DNA of 64,000 nt from Symsagittifera roscoffensis (GCF_963678635.1 NC_087070.1:53856617-53920616); one strand, 5' to 3'; shown: positions 1-13,700, counted from the first letter of the stretch. Notes: generated by a model not told the origin, from the sequence alone. A program made the numbers and translations.

Positions 1-2221
1 CGCACAGAAATTCTATCCACACTCGCACAGCTCGCCCACGAAGAATTGTTTAAAATAATGAATTTCAGTTTCAAGTTTTCACACTCAACAACTCTAACAT
101 ATAATAACATGTTTCAAACCTTCCTTTAACCCGGTTGGAAAGGAATCATATACTAAACAAAACTAACCAACGCAGCTTACTAAATACCACAAATCATAGA
201 ATAACAGCATGACTAAGAAAAGGAAATCAACGGTACCCAAACCGGATTAACCCAGTTTAAAACTGGATAATTTATTCTTTTGAAGACTATTATAAAGTCT
301 AAGAAAGAAAAAATAAAACACAAAAAAGTCGAAAGACAAACCCATACCACAAACAATTTGATTTTTGAAAAAAGGACACAACCAACAAAACATAAGAAAA
401 ACCACAACAAACCCAACATAAAACGTTGTCACATAACAGGACCCCTCACAAAAAACCGCATGAAATCATACTCCCACTCCTGGCCTAACCCACCAGGAAG
501 GACGTCCTGAGCATGCTCTATAGCCGGCCTAACCCACCGTGCTACATCCACGCTTTGTGACCACACCTCTATTTTTAATAAGAGCTACTCAAGTGTGAGT
601 AACTCTTCAAAATAACCGAACTAAAACAAAAAGCTTTTGTGAAAACAACTAACTAAAATCATTATTAAAAAATATTAAACTAATAAAAGTTTTATAAAAT
701 GTAAATTACATTATGCAATACATAGATCAGAATACAACACCAAGGACGAACATCCAAAGACAAAACGACCCCACTACACTCGAGAGAGAATGACCAACCA
801 CAATCGATATGCCACTCACAATCACAACTCAAAGGATTTAGAGTACGACTTGACTTCGCAGAAAAGGACTTCATTGAACTAGACCAATGACCACCTCGAT
901 GTTCAAGTATACGTACAGATCCGAGTAACCAGGCATCCCCTCCACGCACAATCTCCACGCCATTCCCAAACTAGATCAGACACAAAAGAAGTTCTCCACG
1001 CAGAACAGAAAAACCTGACATAGCCAACCATTCTGAAATCAGATTTGAGTTTGTTGCAAAGACTTAGTCGTTGTCACTAGAAGACACAACGTCTTATGTC
1101 TCTAACTCCAGCTTCCTGGAACTTCTTTAACAAAAAGAAAACAGAAGAAATAAGATGTTCGCCAAACACCAACGTCCATCATCCATCCTTCGAATTGCAG
1201 AAGAACTATTCTAAAAAACTCTGTAAAACCCGGATGGGTGGAACCTGATCTAAACTACATTTTATGATTGGATAATTTAGATATTTTACCAATGTAAAGT
1301 ATTTAATATTAACCAATCATGATCCATCTAACTAACAACCCACTTATTTGTAAGTGCTGAAGTTACTTGTAATTTCAGCACCAGAGAGATTTGAATTTAA
1401 CTTAGAAATTAGTTGGACTCTCCCGAGCACTTCAGCAGCCGCAATAAACCAGTATACCCTAGATCTATTGAGCCTAGCAGAGACTAGTTAAACAACCTGA
1501 GACTAGATAGTATAAGAGTAAGATTAGGATCGGTATTAGACTAAGAAGTTGCACGAATCTATCCGGCCGAAAATAAGATAGCGTGACGAGCAGACGGTGT
1601 ACCCTATCCGAAATTACTCTATGAGTTAACCAACTCGGTCCTAACTCAGTATGAGTTTCTAGGAGTTTGTTAACAATGAGCTGTTTCTTGAGTAAAGACT
1701 CAAAAAGTGCCCTTAAAAATCTTTTAAAATAATTTTAAAAATCATTTAATTTTTCGACGTTTATTTGTTAGCTTTTGGACATCTAAAATTTATCCATTTC
1801 TCTTAAAAAATGGTTTCAATCATTATTTTACAAAAAGGTCATTTTATCACTTTTATCATCTTCAATTCAATTTTTACCCAATGCTACATTTTCACAACTA
1901 AACTTCGTCCATTCTTAAGCGAATTGAAAACCAAATGAAAACGAACTAAAAAGAACAACCGGCATTTTAAAGCGCAGGGAGGCACTAACAGAAGCTCGAA
2001 CTACTGGTTAAATACATCGTAATGAATGTCAGTAGCACAAGGAGGACGAAGTTTTTTGAATTTTTTTTCCAGAAATCAACAAGAAAAAATTCTCGTGGAA
2101 CACATTTTCGTTTCAATACTTGTGCCAGGTTATCGATGTGAGTGTTTACAACCGTCAGTTGTATGGAAATTTCGCTTTGGTTCACTTTAATACCTTTCGT
2201 GTCATCCAAGCACAACAGAGC
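1..2221. other. Unassigned region, left end of window
   Basis: No gene could be supported. There are several small stem-loops, for example gagctactc/gagtaactc near 580-605 and tgagt/actca near 1690-1712. The region 700-1700 is less AT-rich than its surroundings and could hold a decayed retroelement, but no family motif was found. Confidence 0.5.
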
Positions 2222-2702
2222 ACCCGCATTGGCAAAAATAAGATTGCAATCGATTTTAATAGATTTTTATACAGATTTTCTACTAATTAAAAATCGATTG
2301 TGTGTAACCCAATTAGACACTAAAATGGATAATATAGGAATTTTATACAGTTCAGAAAAAATCGATTTTATAGTCTAGAAAATGGATTTTTTGAGGTATA
2401 AATTCTGTACAAAATCTGTATAAAATCTGTATAAAATCGATTATAATTCAACAAAACAAGTCACGTAACAAAAGTTTTTTTTGAATTCGAAATTTTTTCT
2501 ATAAAAATTGAAACGAAATTACAATTGATTTTATAGGATATATAATCTGTATATAATGTGTATATGATCTGCAGAAAATCTGTATAAAATCTGTATATAA
2601 TCTGTACCAAAAAATTAACTTAAAAATGGATTTTGGTAACTATCGAATCGATTAAACTAAGTACAAATTGCAATCGATTGTAATCGATTTGATAGTAAAA
2701 CA
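2222..2702. repeat. AT-rich patch of short repeats, possible MITE remnant
   Basis: ctgtataaaat recurs many times, and attgcaatcgat occurs near both limits (about 2243 and 2668). The left limit acccgcattggcaaaa is similar to the termini of the 8911-9593 MITE (acccgcactcagtaaaa). The right limit is abutted by element A1, which may have replaced its end. Confidence 0.4.
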
Positions 2703-3224
2703 AGACTGCTCGTATCAGGGCGAAGCCCTGAATGTTCCGACCGCCTTTTAAGGTTTTATGGAGCAGTAATAACATTAAAAAATTAAATGTAATTAATTAT
2801 TAAATTTTTTTTTCTAAAATTTGAAATTTTTAAGAAAAGCATCCCCCCACACGCCATTTAAAGTACAAAAAGATAGATTTAGCTCCTTGTAACAAATCAA
2901 TTATGGCAAATAAGCTTCTTTCAACCAATTTGGAACGATTTTAAGACGGATTAACTCTCCGCTTACGCGTTAATAGCGCGAGATTATCGCGCGTTAATTG
3001 TCCCTAATTGGCCAAAATGGCAATCTTTAAACCCCCATAACTTTACCAAAAATGATCACAGGTAAATAATCTTTTCAAATTTAAGCTCAGGACAACAATA
3101 CCTTTCGAATGATATAAAAAAATTCCGTCAAAAATGGCTAGTTAAAAAGTCGAAATTTGTCTGAAGAAAAAAAAACCCACCCCGAGCACAAATATTCCGT
3201 TACTTTCGTATCGAAAGTCGGAAC
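2703..3224 (+). mobile_element. Family A element, copy A1 (Helentron-like non-autonomous element)
   Basis: One end reads ctgctcgtatcagggcgaag with the hairpin CAGGGC/GCCCTG, then gttccgac; the other ends in the hairpin actttcg-ta-cgaaagt and gtcggaac. A central GCGCGA/TCGCGC hairpin lies near 2975-2992. No coding capacity over 522 bp. It lies about 1.4 kb downstream of the contactin stop. Confidence 0.85.
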
Positions 3225-4573
3225 AAAAAAACATTATTTAGTGCATAAAATTAAACTAGCTGGCTGAACTGTAGATTTTACTTGCGATAAACGATTGCAA
3301 TCTTAGTTTTGCCAAAGCGGGCAGGCCTTTCATGCAAGGAAAATTTTGGCTTTTGACCATAGCATAATCTGAAATAAAGTTTTCTGCCACCTGTACTCTC
3401 AATTTTTCTTTGAGTTGGAGTTGTCACAAATTCTCACAATATTCTTCAGTGAAACGAAAAAAGTTCACAGCATTTTTATCTATTTCAGCTTGGATTATGC
3501 CCATAAAAAACTTTTCTTTTAAAATTGAATTTCAAATACGAAGAAAAAATCATAATACTGCATGCCAACAAAATTTATTATGTTTTTGAAAACAAGTAAC
3601 TTTACAAAAGATTCATTTGAAAAATTTGACTTCAGCATGGTGTGAGCGGAGTGTGCAAAGTGAGCAAATTGAGCGGAGTGAGCAAAACAAGCGAAATATA
3701 AACCGGCCAAAATTTGAAGAGTAAACTATAACAGTCAAAAGTTACGTCATGTACATTGAGTTTTGCCTTAGATTATTTAGTGCTCGATAACTAAAACGAC
3801 AAACCATTAAAGCGATAAGACAACTAAAATCTAAGCTTGGACAATAAATTCATGAAGTCTTAACATTGGAAGTTTACGCAATTAAAGCCAGCTAAATTTT
3901 AAATGTCTTCCTAATTTTCCGAGAAAAGTTTTGTCCTAACAGCTGTCGCCTGATTTGCCGGACACTGCATTACAAATGTAACATAAATAATCGGTAACTG
4001 CTCACTTTTTTTGCTTGGTTTATCATTTAATTGGTTTATAATACGACTAATTAATTATTTTTTAAGAGTTCGGACCAAGTTAACATCCCCCAAATCCGAA
4101 TTTTCAGCATATCACAAGCTGGCATTTTACACTCAGCGCTCAGCTCAGCACATTCAATCCAAAATAAACACTGGGGTGGAGGATCATAACTTGGTTTATC
4201 TGCTGGGTAGAATGTTAACTTGATCCAAAAATTCAAATCTAATTAAATTATAACCATATTTTGGAGGCAGAAAAAAAACCAATTTCATATAAGATGGATT
4301 ATGGGAGGTGGATTGTTCAAACAGTTTTATCTATTTTGCCATTTCTGCAGGTTTTAAGCATCAGAATAAGCACCATATATATAGTTTGGTTTGTAGTCAT
4401 ACCACAGTCAGTTTAAAAAAACTAGCAAAATTTAATGATAAAGGACGCTGTGCAATGGTTAAAATTGTCAGCTGATTCGTAACTGTTACTTTTTTCTCAA
4501 AATAAATTTTCATATAGTCAGCGTTCAAGTCTTATTTACAATGATCACTAATTTTGTGACAAACTGTTTGTTT
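3225..4573. other. Region downstream of contactin, no gene seen
   Basis: AT-rich DNA beyond the contactin stop. A patch of imperfect short repeats (gtgagcggagtg, gagcaaattgagcggagtga) lies at about 3637-3692. Part of the interval nearest 4590 may be 3' UTR. Confidence 0.5.
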
Positions 4574-4579
4574 TTTATT
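4574..4579 (-). promoter_or_regulatory. Candidate polyadenylation signal AATAAA
   Basis: The minus strand reads AATAAA beginning 13 nt after the contactin stop codon. This would give a very short 3' UTR, so a more distal site may be used instead. Confidence 0.4.
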
Positions 4580-4591
4580 GATATGTCGGTT

Positions 4592-4731
4592 TTAAAATAG
4601 TCCGGAAGAGAAAACAGTCAGAAGACACATCGGAATGACCACTGATAGGAAGTTCTGCAGCCTTGAAGCTCCGTCTATGTACATTTCGTTGAAAATCGTT
4701 TCTCCTGAAGCAAAAACTCCTAATGATGATT
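4592..4731 (-). CDS. Cntn: Contactin exon 19: C-terminal GPI-attachment signal and stop
   Basis: Forty-five codons then TAA (4594-4592). After a short stem comes a small-residue cluster (Asp-Gly-Ala-Ser, residues 1277-1280, likely omega region), a five-residue spacer and a hydrophobic tail FLSVVIPMCLLTVFSSGLF ending at the stop. There is no cytoplasmic tail, which is the GPI pattern. The acceptor chosen is atcatgcag. Two further AGs, 12 and 27 nt downstream, are also in frame, so the start is uncertain by 4 or 9 residues. Confidence 0.85.
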
Positions 4732-7700
4732 CTGCATGATAATTGGACAAAATCAGATTTCCATAACGAGTTTTCTAAACTACTTACTTACAGTTTTGAT
4801 TATGATATATTGGTATTTTGTAAAATTACCTGTTAAGTAAGCCTACATAGTTCGCTGACTAACAATTCTTAAAGTCGGTTCTAGTGTCTAATTCAACTAA
4901 AACGTCTCAAGCTATAAATTCTTTGCTTTTGAGGTTTCTTGCTTTTTGAGGACGTTGATAGGGCTTTGACCCCCCGGGAATTCGTGATGCGGTACGAATA
5001 ACCATCTCAACCGCAGTCCAATTTTTCAATATCGATGATATTATATATAATGTGATTACTCACGCATTAAGAATGGGTATGCTTCGCTCCTGGGTCCGAA
5101 TCCGCCGTCACTGAAGGGCTGCACTATGATGTAATACCTCTGTCCAGGCAAGAGGTCTGTGAGGAACAACTCCTCGTCATTTTGGGATTCCCTGAACCAG
5201 TCCATGTAAGCACTCTCATTGTCTTTTTGTCCCACCTCCCAGTAGAACACCTGAACAGAGAAAACAAACAAGGGCGTCTAACGAATGTAACTAAATTAAC
5301 AAAAAGTTTCAGTTACAGTGAAACTTTTTTCTGTTCAATGCAGGGGCGCATCTAAGATTTTCTCGAGGGGGGGGGGGGGGGGGGGGGGTTGGAATTTTAA
5401 AAAATTTTCAAAACTTTTATTGATCTTCTTTAAGGTCGACAAAATATATTTTTCGTTTTCGAGTGCTCCCAGAACACTATAAAGACTTTAAAAAAAAATC
5501 ATAAAAAATGCCATTTTGGGTACTCTTTGGACGGTGTTCATCAAAAATCGCGTCGGTTTTTCCGGCGCACGCTTTTCAAATTTAGTATATATTGGTGGCG
5601 AATACGCCTCTGGAAAAATGTTGAGTTGTTCGATCGCAAATGGGTGCCATAAAATAGTACCAAAGGGGCCCTTTAAAACCGCCCCTGATTCAATGTCTAA
5701 TAAACAGCAGAAAGTTCATAATTAGAGAGAAAACCTTATATGTGTAAAAAGTATTACTGGAGTAAAACGGAAGTGTCCTTCAAAATAAGTTTTCGATTCC
5801 TTGAAAAGACAAACAGCAGCTTCAATTAATTACTTCAATGGTGCAAGAAGGAACTTATTTGAAATAGGTGCGTTTTAGCTCTTTCAAGCTTGAAAGTTTG
5901 GTCTTTTTTTATCTTTGTCGTCTATTTGTCGAACCGATTCTTTTGCCACACTAGGAAATCAAATTTGCAAGGCAAATCAGCTGTCTTAGTTAGCCAAGAA
6001 TGGTAATCTTGCAAGATATTCGATGTATAATCTGGTAAGATCTTGCGAGATACGCATCCTTGATCAACTAGGGTACTCTTCTTACCCTGTAGCCATCGAG
6101 CTGTGCCTCGCGATCGGACACCTCTATTGGAGACCACTGGACCCTCACTGAGTTTTCGCCATCGAATGAATAGACTCGTACGTCTTGTGGTTGCTGACTC
6201 GGCTCTGCCATGTATGTTTCACCGAACGTTTGCTTCGACGGAGGTCCCAAACCCCCCGCGTTCACAGCTCGCACTTTGAACTTGTAGTTCATCGCTGGTT
6301 CCAACTCGAACACATTCACTTCCTGCATTCGAGTCGAGTTTCCCGTCGAAAACTCGAATTCATAATTCAACACATCGAAATCTTCGTCGCTGTGCTTGAA
6401 GTATTCAACTTGGTAGCCGACAAATGTCGGTTCCTTCGAAGTATCGATTCCCTCAAAGGTGACCAACACCGAAGAACCAGAGGTTGGAGTAACTTTCACG
6501 TTTGTAACTACCTGGTTAGGAGCTGAAACAAAGAATTCGTTTTGCATGATAAGATTGAAATCTTGCCAAAAATGCCAGCCGAGCTGAGAAGCTACTGTTC
6601 AATTTGCAGTTAATTCTTGTTATATATTTTGCTGTCGTTAATTTTTAAAGAATATTTAGAAACCAATTATGTAATCCACAAATTAGCTTCTACTTACGCA
6701 ACGGTACTTCTTTCACTTTCACGATGGGCGACTTCGGACCTTTGCCGACCTTATTTGCTATCTCAATCTGAACATCGAACTCCTGCAGATTGTTTCGACT
6801 CCCGATGGTACTGCCCCCCACAGTGAAAAAGTCAGTTCTAAGTTGGATTGTAATCTGGGTCTGGAAGGGGGACCTCATCGTCTGCACCTGGAAGTTGGAG
6901 TTCGATCCAGTCTCTCGATAGTACACGTTGCAGTAGCAGTTGTCTGCTCCAAACTGGTCCACGGGCACCGGCTAAACACAAAGTAGTCCATCTTATATAT
7001 TTTGGTTCATCAGCTGATACAGGTTGTAATTCTAGTCAATTGACAATACCAATAGAATCCAAATATTTTTCAAGACTCCTGGTACAGGGTCCCGTTTACT
7101 TATTTGATACTTCCCCTCGCAGCTAAGAGTAAGTTCATTGCTTGAAAAATATATTTCTTATGACGGTTCCTCAAATGTTAGTTATAAAAATACTAGATAA
7201 AACATCTTCCCCTTTTAAATTAGATAAAACAGCTTAGCACTGTGAAAACCCTTAATTTTAATTGGCTGAAAACTCCGACTGAGAAACAAATTAGTATCCA
7301 CTTCCCTTCCCTAGAAAGATTTGGGAGAAGGGGGTGTTAACTATGGTCGAAACACTATGTACACTTTGTGCTCACATCAAAGGCCACAGCTAACAGCCGT
7401 TTGCTCTCCGCCCTCAATGCATGCCCCCCTCGGATATTCTTCACTACCATCTTCGGTTGGGACTGGGGTATGACCAAATCTGCTGTGGGGGGACTGGGTG
7501 AACTTGCTCCGATCGCATTTACTGCGACTACTTTGAAACGCATGGTGTTGTAGCCGACAATGACATTTGACAAGTCTATTTTGGATGCTTCTGGTCTCGC
7601 TTCTAAACAAAAAATCAAGCGTTCGTGATAACATTTTCTGATTTTATTTTGGGCCGCTTTGACCAATATGGCCCCGAAAGCTCGCTCTCTGTGTGTTTCC

Positions 7701-10700
7701 GAATTTTTTTTCAAGTTTTAGCAACCTATTGATTTTGAAGTAGCAGGCTCCAAAAAATGAAACCAATAAGAAAAAATTCGAACTGACGGAATAAATTATA
7801 GAAAAAGTGTACCTACCAGCTATCCTAACAAATCCCTTTGGTGGCCAGAGCCCTAGAGCCCCTTCGATTGGAAAAAAGGGGTCCGGGAACTGGAATGTTT
7901 TTTCCATAGGCAACGGCTGCATCAGATCCGGGATGGGGTACAGGGGGAGCGTTTCGGCCATGATCAAGAACTTCTCAATCTTGAGCACTTTGTTGTCTCT
8001 CGGTCGACCCGGATGTCCCCACGTTAGCACCAGTGATTTCGTGTCCAATTGCACATTGAGCGGCTCAGGGGGTGTGTCTAAAACAATTGTAATCTGAAAG
8101 TCATCAAAAAGCGTGATTAAAAATTATAATTCACACACAAAGATGACCGCAAGACTAAAAAACTCATAGACAAAAATATCATTAGACGTTTGTGTCCCAA
8201 AACTGTATGCATGATAAACTCCGATTACTTTTCTCGTGTACCGGAATTGAAAAACGAGAAAAAAATGTTACAAATAAAAAGCCAACATTACTCAAGTATT
8301 AATTCGACCATGGAAGGAACTTTGTATTCAAGTTTTTTCGTTTTTTTTGTTCCGACAATTGAAAATGGGCAGAAACTTTGTATTCAGGTGTGTTTTGGTT
8401 TTTTCCTTGCAAAATCAGGTACCACAATTAAAGTCCTTTCAGTCGTAATTCGAATGACAATAAAAAATTTGAAACAATTTACTCGGTGTTGAGAAAATTT
8501 CGATTTGTGGTCTAAAATTGGGCGACTAAGGTGAGCGAGCAGGGTTGAAATAGCTTAGTTATGCTACATTTAAGTCGTGAAAACTTAGTTTTACTCAAGC
8601 AAAATACGTTTTTGGAGTTTGTTTGCGCCATTTTGGCAATCAAAACATTTCGAAAATGAATTTTATAAAAAACTTTTCACGGTTTTTTTTCGTTTTCCGA
8701 TTCTTTTTTCTATAAAAATCATTTTACAATTAGCATATTTTACATTGAGTGATGTCTAAGCCTTAATTCTAGAAAAAAAATCTTTTTTGTTTTTTTAATC
8801 GGAACATTCTGCGCTACTTGCAGAGTAACCGGCTATCCTTGTTTTCTTTTTTTTTGTTTTCCTCGCAGAATCAAGAACCACAAATAATCATCGGAATGGG
8901 TCAAGTGATACCCGCACTCAGTAAAAAGAGAAAACAATCAATTATTTTAAAATTATAATCCTACTTTTAGCAAAATTATAATTAATTATAAGCGCCAATT
9001 TTAGACACTTAAACGATTTATATTCCATTATAATTATAGCATTTTTGGTGACATTCAAATAAAATATAATCAATTATAATTGATTTTAATTTTTCCGAAA
9101 ATCTCTTATAATTTTTTATAATCTATCATAAAAGATTATAATCCCTTTTTCTATCAAAATATTATCTGACAAAAAAATCAATTATAATTGATTGTAATTT
9201 AGCTATTCTGCATGAAACAGATTAAAAATCAAATTTAATTTAAGTTTAAGCTTATAAGTACCAAACAACAGTTTTTTTCCGGTAACCATATTAAAAGCAC
9301 ACAAAACAAAACAAAAATAAAATGAAATGAAGCATTGAAGTTTGTTGAATAATCACGGATTATAATCCATTATAATTTATTATAATTCAATAAAATTTGA
9401 AATAAAAAATTCGAAAAACAAACGATTACAATCGAATATAATCGATTATAATGATTTTTATTGTTTCGAAAAATAGTAACATTATGATCCAATTTTAATC
9501 GATTATAATCAATTCACTTTTTTAAAAAATTTTGTAGAGACCGACAAAAAAACCCGAAATAATCTAGTACTTTCTGATTTTACCGAGTGCGGGTATATCA
9601 AAGTGAAGCCATTTTAGTCGCAATTCCAATGACATTAGACAAATTTCAAAAAAAATTCCAATGTTGAGAAAAATTAGTTTACAATTTTTAATTCATAGTT
9701 CAACTTTTAGCGAGTAAAGCGATCGAAGTAAAGCATTTTAGACTTGAAGGGCCTAAATTTACTGTAAAAAACCTGTTTTGGATGTTCAAATTAGTACTTA
9801 TTTGGCCATAAAGGTTTTCTTAAAACTAAAAACATATTGTGCAACAATTTAAAAATAATTCTTGAAGTTTGTTTTTATTAGTTGTGTGTCATTCATTTTT
9901 TGAAGACAAAATTTGTCGATTATTTCTAACTCAAAACGTTTGTTTCTACGCGTTTGTAACTAAGCTTCTACGCGTTTGTATAGTTCTCGAATCACGCCAC
10001 GCACTAAAAACGACATTGAAGAAAAGAACTAAAAATCCTTCTTTTAAGTTTTTTTTAATCGTCGAAATATCGTCGGAGCATTATGTGCTACTTGCACAGC
10101 ACCCGGCTATCTTTGTTGATTAGTTGCTTTTAGAAACTTTCAAATTTTTGATTTAGCGGCTAAACTTGATCTGGGACGCCCATTGCAGTTCACAATTTAT
10201 GGGTCAAAACTGTCAAGAGATACAAGGAATCTTCGGCAAAATAAAGTCTTTCTGTTGTATCGACTTCAATCTCAAATTGCAAAACTTGTGCAATCAGAGT
10301 CATCTTATGTCTTGTGACTAACCTATGACGGATACTTGGACCTCCTTGCATGTCTGTCCGTAAAGAGTGACGTAGCAGCACCTGTATGTTCCCTCCTGCC
10401 ACTTCTGGGGTCTGTAAAGTCTCAGAGTCCCATTCTTCACCCCGTCCTTCACCTGGAAAATTAGACAGAAATCGAAGCCATGCGTGCCGCTCCAATAGAT
10501 ACTAAATTTGAAGAATTACGCGCCGAAAAAGAAACACATTTAATGGGAAAAGCCCACTAGAAAGGGCCTAAAAACAGCAACTTTGGCCTGTTTTTTTTAT
10601 AAGATTCGCATGCGCGTGAAAAGTTCTAATGCAATAGAAAAAACTTTTCTGCTGTTAGAGATCTTAAAAATCATTTTTGCCGATATGAACTTTTTTTGGA

Positions 10701-13700
10701 AAATCCGCCCCACGATTTGAGAAAATCTTAAATCTGCCCCACCATTCGAGAAAATCTTAAACAAAAAAAAACTCGCTGTTTCGCGAAGAAGTTCGGTCAC
10801 ATTAGATTTACTTCAAGGACCCATGTATGTTTTAAGGACGCAACAATCATACTTTCTACGATTTATTTTACTGAAACGGAAAGGGTTCTCCTTTCTTCAC
10901 TTTTATTGTCAAATAAACTTACCATTATGTAATGAAGAGCTTCCCTGTGCCGGAACTGGGACTGGATGTACCAGGGAATGTCTGTCTCGTAGTACCTCAA
11001 GATGGTATCATTCTCCGCCTTCAACTCCTGCTGGAACTGCTCGCTGCTCTTGTATGGGTTGTAGGGGTCCCATTTACGCAACTCAAGCCACTCCGCTTCG
11101 CTCTCTACACTTTGGACGACATTGGCGTCATTCCGGGTGAACTTACCCGGCCCCGACGAGGGGTAGAAAGGATTGCTATCACGGGAAGATGAAGGATAAA
11201 AGTAAGGAAACTTCTCGGTCATTGCGAATGTCATGTTGTTTTGGATTTGCATCGCAAAGTCGTCCGATCCGAAGATGGAATCCAGTCGTCTATAGTGTCT
11301 GGAAAGAATTATAAATTCGCCTTATAATATATTTATTTCTAAGTGACTCTAAAAAATTCAACATTTAACAGTATCCAGATTCTTATGCGCAAAAACCGAA
11401 AACAAACACATCCTATCATTTATGAAAGACATTCAGGAATCTCACCAAGTAAGAATTCTTACCAAGGAATCTCACCAAAAAATCAATAGAGACAAAACAT
11501 TAGTTTTAACGTTTCGAAAGTAAAAAATTCTTAAATAAAACCTCAGAAAAAAAGACTTACTTCTCGATGGGAATGATGGATTCATTTCCACTGGGGCTGA
11601 GTTCGAGGCCATTGAGAAACCAGAGGAACATGCCCTCGTTCGGGTTCTCGGAGGCCAGCTCACACTTGAGGTCCAAACTTCGGTTGACTCGAGTGGTCAG
11701 TGGATTAGTGTCCATCTGCACGTCCACACGCGCTACACAAAACATGGGCGAAGATGAAACCCTAATTAATATGGGTTAGAATTGCTTTGCACTGCAATTA
11801 AACATGAAACTGATTGGCTGATCCAAATTAGAACCCTATTGGCATCTTTCCAAGTAAAACACTTAGAGATGTTAAACTTAGTCCTTAAATCAGATTAAAT
11901 GTTTTTATGCATGCTTCAGACTATTTATGAGGTAAAGGACCAATATACAAACTGACCAGCTCATTGCATAAAAACGCCTTGCTTGGGGCGCTGATGCTCT
12001 TTTGTAACCTTTTTTTGCAAAAACTATGTTTTTCGCTTAAATTCACGACTTTAAATGAATTTTATTGTCAACAAGGATAGCCAGTTGCTGTACAAGTAGC
12101 GCAAAAAAAATGACCATACCAATTCAAAAAATTCTGCAATGACAAAAAAAGTTGGAAACGTCGAAAAAAGTTCTTTGAGATAGTCAAAACTGCCTCGCCA
12201 AATCGACCCGATATCAAATTTCGCTTCCACTCTTCGATGAAGAACAAGTTTGAATGTGAAATACACTTTCAACTGCCAGAAGTCAGGAGAATCTTTTCAA
12301 ATTTCCCTTCCACTCTTCGAGGAAGAACAAGTTTGAATGTGAAATACACTTTCAACTGCCAGAAGTCAGGAGAATCTTTTCAAATTTCCCTTCCACTCTT
12401 CGAGGAAGAACAAGTTTGAATGTGAAATACACTTTCAACTGCCAGAAGTCAGGAGAATCTTTTCAAATTTCCCTTCCACTCTTCGAGGAAGAACAAGTTT
12501 GAATGTGAAATACACTTTCAACTGCCAGAAGTCAGGAGAATCTTTTCAAATTTCCCTTCCACTCTTCGAGGAAGAACAAGTTTGAATGTGAAATACACTT
12601 TCAACTGCCAGAAGTCAGGAGAATCTTTTCAAATTTCCCTTCCACTCTTCGAGGAAGAACAAGTTTGAATGTGAAATGCACTTTCAACTGCCAGAAGTCA
12701 GGAGAATTTTTTCAAATTCCCCTTCCACTCTTCGAGGAAGAACAAGTTTGAATGTGAAATACACTTTCAACTGCCAGAAGTCAGGAGAATCTTGTCAAAA
12801 TTCCCTTCCACTCTTCGAGGAAGAACAAGTTTGAATGTGAAATACATTTTCAACTGCCAGAAGTCAGGAGAATCTTTTCAAATTTCCCTTCCACTGTTCG
12901 AGGAAGAACAAGTTTGAATGTGAAATACACTTTCAACTGCCAGAAGTCAGGAGAATCTTTTCAAAATTCCCTTCCACTCTTCGAGGAAGAACAAGTTTGA
13001 ATGTGAAATACATTTTCAACTGCCAGAAGTCAGGAGAATTTTTTCAAATTCCCCTTCCACTCTTCGAGGAAGAACAAGTTTAAATGTGAAATACACTTTC
13101 AACTGCCAGAAGTCAGGAGAATCTTGTCAAAATTCCCTTCCACTCTTCGAGGAAGAACAAGTTTGAATGTGAAATACATTTTCAACTGCCAGAAGTCAGG
13201 AGAATCTTTTCAAATTTCCCTTCCACTGTTCGAGGAAGAACAAGTTTGAATGTGAAATACACTTTCAACTGCCAGAAGTCAGGAGAATCTTTTCAAAATT
13301 CCCTTCCACTCTTCGAGGAAGAACAAGTTTGAATGTGAAATACACTTTCAACTGCCAGAAGTCAGGAGAATCTTTTTAAATTTCCCTTCCACTCTTCGAG
13401 GAAGAACAAGTTTGAATGTGAAATACACTTTCAACTGCCAGAAGTCAGGAGAATCTTTTCAAATGTCCCTTCCACTCTTCGAGGAAGAACAAGTTTGAAT
13501 GTGAAATACACTTTCAACTGCCAGAAGTCAGGAGAATCTTTTCAAAATTCCCTTCCACTCTTCGAGGAAGAACAAGTTTGAATGTGAAATACACTTTCAA
13601 CTGCCAGAAGTCAGGAGAATCTTTTCAAATTTCCCTTCCACTCTTCGAGCAAGAACAAGTTTGAATGTGAAATACACTTTCAACTGCCAGAAGTCAGGAG

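Noticed and set aside
213-958. Small open frames at the left end as genes
   Set aside because: Biased base composition explains them; no domain, signal or splice evidence was found.
5367-5388. Long G tracts (5367-5388, 38693-38709, 42423-42433) as regulatory quadruplexes
   Set aside because: Two lie inside hAT miniature elements and all are homopolymers whose length is prone to sequencing error. No function can be argued.
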